Shown one piece after another: positions 63,783 through 64,000 of a DNA stretch of 64,000 bases. Made by a program: the position numbers and the translations under genes. The number at the start of each line of letters is the position of its first letter. Positions within the stretch are counted from its first letter, which is position 1. Location: assembly GCA_937889545.1 (NCBI GenBank), contig CALAOT010000125.1:1-64000 (forward strand), read 5' to 3'. Under the pieces are notes generated by a model. It did not search any database, was not told the DNA's origin, and saw nothing but the letters and a program-made list of their open reading frames with translations. The stretch comes from an uncultured Opitutaceae bacterium. GTDB lineage: Bacteria; Verrucomicrobiota; Verrucomicrobiia; Opitutales; Opitutaceae.

Positions 63783-64000
63783 ATGAAAGACAATTCCATC
63801 AAGAATCCGACCATCGTTTCACCTGAAAAATGGCTCGCGGCCCGGCGCAAATTTCTGCGAGAAGAGAAAGAATTTTCAAAGCTGCGGGACCGCATCGCCG
63901 CGAACAGGCGCGAACTGCCGTGGGTCAACGTCGACCAGCCCTACGTCTTCGAGTCACCCAAAGGGCGCGTGTCGCTGGCAGAATTGTTCGAGGGCCGCAG
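63783..64000 (+). CDS. DUF899 family thioredoxin-like protein, 5' part
   Basis: The window ends inside this gene after 72 codons. The visible N-terminus (IVSPEKWLAARRKFLREEKEFSKLRDRIAANRRELPWVNVD) and YVFESPKGRVSLAELFEGR match the start of DUF899, a thioredoxin-fold family of unknown function. It is the third gene of the ArsR-SRPBCC-DUF899 run. Confidence 0.85.
   Translation, partial: MKDNSIKNPTIVSPEKWLAARRKFLREEKEFSKLRDRIAANRRELPWVNVDQPYVFESPKGRVSLAELFEGR

Overview
The window is high-GC bacterial chromosome with densely packed genes and short or overlapping junctions. Gene content suggests a heterotrophic, probably fermentative Verrucomicrobiota bacterium of the Opitutaceae type. The reasons are the glycoside hydrolases (GH26, GH97), several uroporphyrinogen-decarboxylase-fold methyltransferases with AraC control, pyruvate:ferredoxin oxidoreductase next to an NAD-linked [NiFe] hydrogenase, and general family composition. 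This placement is inferred from gene families, not from an rRNA gene; no rRNA, tRNA, CRISPR array, prophage or insertion sequence was found.

Layout. 1-4.3 kb: the 3' part of an O-antigen ligase-like protein with TPR-like C-terminus, a FecR-domain secreted protein and a CHASE2-adenylate cyclase. 4.3-12 kb: PhzF-like protein, DUF3300 lipoprotein, NagX-like acyltransferase, an active plus a degenerate creatininase, RidA, a GH26 mannanase and an MFS transporter. 12-18.8 kb: an unrecorded 38-residue membrane protein, a DUF2298-like membrane protein, a CbpA-type DnaJ, a histidine phosphatase, Gpt, an alpha/beta hydrolase and PPK2. 18.8-30.6 kb: the most unusual locus, an apparent eight-gene minus-strand operon facing an AraC regulator. 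It encodes MtaA-, MtaB- and MtaC-like methyltransfer proteins, a RACo-type corrinoid activator, a desaturase-Rieske-NqrF fusion, DUF1638, a sugar porter and a second URO-D-like protein. 30.7-34.1 kb: TetR-HlyD-EmrB efflux cassette with a perfect palindromic operator. 34.1-54 kb: a hydrogen/fermentation island with hypE, uspA-hupE-hypABFCD, PFOR with a dihydroorotate-dehydrogenase-like partner and adenylate kinase, hoxEFUYH plus maturation protease, and an acetyl-CoA hydrolase/CoA-transferase family enzyme. 54-64 kb: copper-type P1B ATPase, GH97, SGNH lipoprotein, small secreted protein, M48 peptidase, aldo/keto reductase, and an ArsR-SRPBCC-DUF899 cassette cut by the window end.

How it fits together. 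The PFOR, bidirectional hydrogenase and CoA-transferase would let the cell oxidise pyruvate, dispose of electrons as H2 through NADH, and handle acyl-CoA end products. The corrinoid operon has all parts needed to take a methyl group from methanol or a methoxylated compound: MtaB with its zinc ligands, MtaC with its cobalt-ligand histidine, MtaA with its zinc motif, and an Fe-S ATPase-like activator. It adds an O2-type diiron desaturase fused to its own electron-transfer chain and a sugar transporter. That combination is the best candidate for an undescribed system here; its substrate cannot be told from sequence alone.
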